Below are positions 63,437-64,000 of a stretch of 64,000 nucleotides of DNA, one piece after another. The DNA comes from Sthenelais limicola (Eukaryota; Annelida; Polychaeta; Phyllodocida; Sigalionidae). Within the stretch, counting starts at the first letter, position 1. Each line of letters opens with the position of its first letter. The notes beneath the pieces were generated by a model. The model made no database searches. It saw nothing but the letters and a program-made list of their open reading frames with translations, and was not told the origin of the DNA. The position numbers and the translations under genes are program-made. The DNA lies in assembly GCA_942159475.1 (NCBI GenBank), contig OW804094.1, forward strand, positions 12,367,262 to 12,431,261, read 5' to 3'.

Positions 63437-64000
63437 AGTGTTTCAGGAAAATGAGTCACAAGTCGCAAGCAATGGATTTTGAGGTATCATCATATTTGAA
63501 AATATGAGATCGCGCCGATTCCAATGAGGGTAAACACTAATGACATCTAAGAAGTGTTTCTATATTCTATGTTTGATATATTTATGTTTGAAAAAGGTTT
63601 ACAATATTTCTGGGTGGACAATTATTAGTAAAGTAGCTAAATATTCGCAATTGGATGACCTTGTAAATATTTAATACACTTTATTCCATGATTTGGCCGT
63701 GAGCGTACAATATAATCGATATACTTGCCGCTCACAAGGTGGACAATATAAATTCCCTGTATTGTACAGTGACGTCACGATCATTCGAGACTTGGGGGAC
63801 AACACAGTTTGATGTGGGGGACACAGTTTGATGTTTTCGGCCATACTCGGAGAATATAGCCCCCCTCATACGCGATACTGTGCTGTTCTTGCTATAGTAT
63901 TGAAATTTGATACTCATGCTACAAATAGCGTTAAGCACCCCAAAAATGAAATCATTCACACATATTTATCTTGTGAATGAATCACTTTACAAAATAGCAA
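63437..64000. mobile_element. Family B MITE split by family D, running off the window
   Basis: Left part GTGTTTCAGGAAAATGAGTC to AAATATTTAATACAC; resumes about 63,900 with TGAAATTTGATACTCATGCT. The right terminus lies beyond the window. Confidence 0.82.
63678..63899. mobile_element. Family D element, internally deleted
   Basis: CTTTATTCCATGATTTGGCC through TATTGTACAGTGACGTCACG, then a jump to TTTTCGGCCATACTCGGAGA and TGTTCTTGCTATAGTAT. Lacks the left hairpin arm of 10,540-10,912. Inserted in family B. Confidence 0.82.

Overview
The window is nuclear DNA of a multicellular animal. The support is spliceable exons with GT-AG borders, a tyrosine-recombinase retrotransposon, tRNA-derived SINEs, LINE 3' tails with AATAAA and poly-A, and dozens of short inverted-repeat elements. 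The repertoire suits a marine invertebrate, but no gene here fixes the species or phylum. I see no intact tRNA or rRNA gene, no CRISPR array and no bacterial-type operon.

Layout. Positions 1-7,650 are dominated by strand-asymmetric simple sequence: CT-rich at 1-1,028 and 2,816-2,990, GA/GGA-rich at 3,673-4,790, 5,276-5,704 and 6,000-6,765, and a GGAGCA hexamer array at 6,920-7,650. Within it lie two phase-compatible minus-strand exons (1,029-1,794) that look like the start of a membrane-anchored or secreted protein gene running off the left edge. From 8 kb to 46 kb the sequence is a mosaic of short non-autonomous elements. Family A (about 235 bp, termini GGGTCAGA, 4-bp target duplications) has roughly 40 copies. 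Family B (about 405 bp, termini GTGATGTGTT, also 4-bp duplications) has roughly 25. Families C-N are less frequent (E is about 290-370 bp with AGGGGATTTGCAT termini). Many are nested in one another, which gives a relative order of insertion.

From 46.6 to 49.2 kb on the minus strand is the most convincing host gene. Three coding exons, all phase 0, encode a 206-residue protein with a signal peptide, a His-Asn-Gly-Pro repeat and a basic helical C-terminus. Its second coding intron appears to be a retroelement that landed inside an exon: a 12-bp target duplication flanks it and supplies the donor GT and the last base of the acceptor AG. This is the main finding.

From 52,811 to 56,687 is a DIRS-group (tyrosine recombinase) retrotransposon: gag-like ORF, reverse transcriptase plus RNase H-like region, then tyrosine recombinase. 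Gag and RT lie in one frame separated by a single UGA; the recombinase frame is broken. The element sits inside a family E copy. From 57 to 64 kb the DNA returns to MITEs, LINE tails and minisatellites.

The working picture is a gene-poor, repeat-dense region in which mobile elements have inserted into each other repeatedly and, in at least one place, appear to have created an intron.
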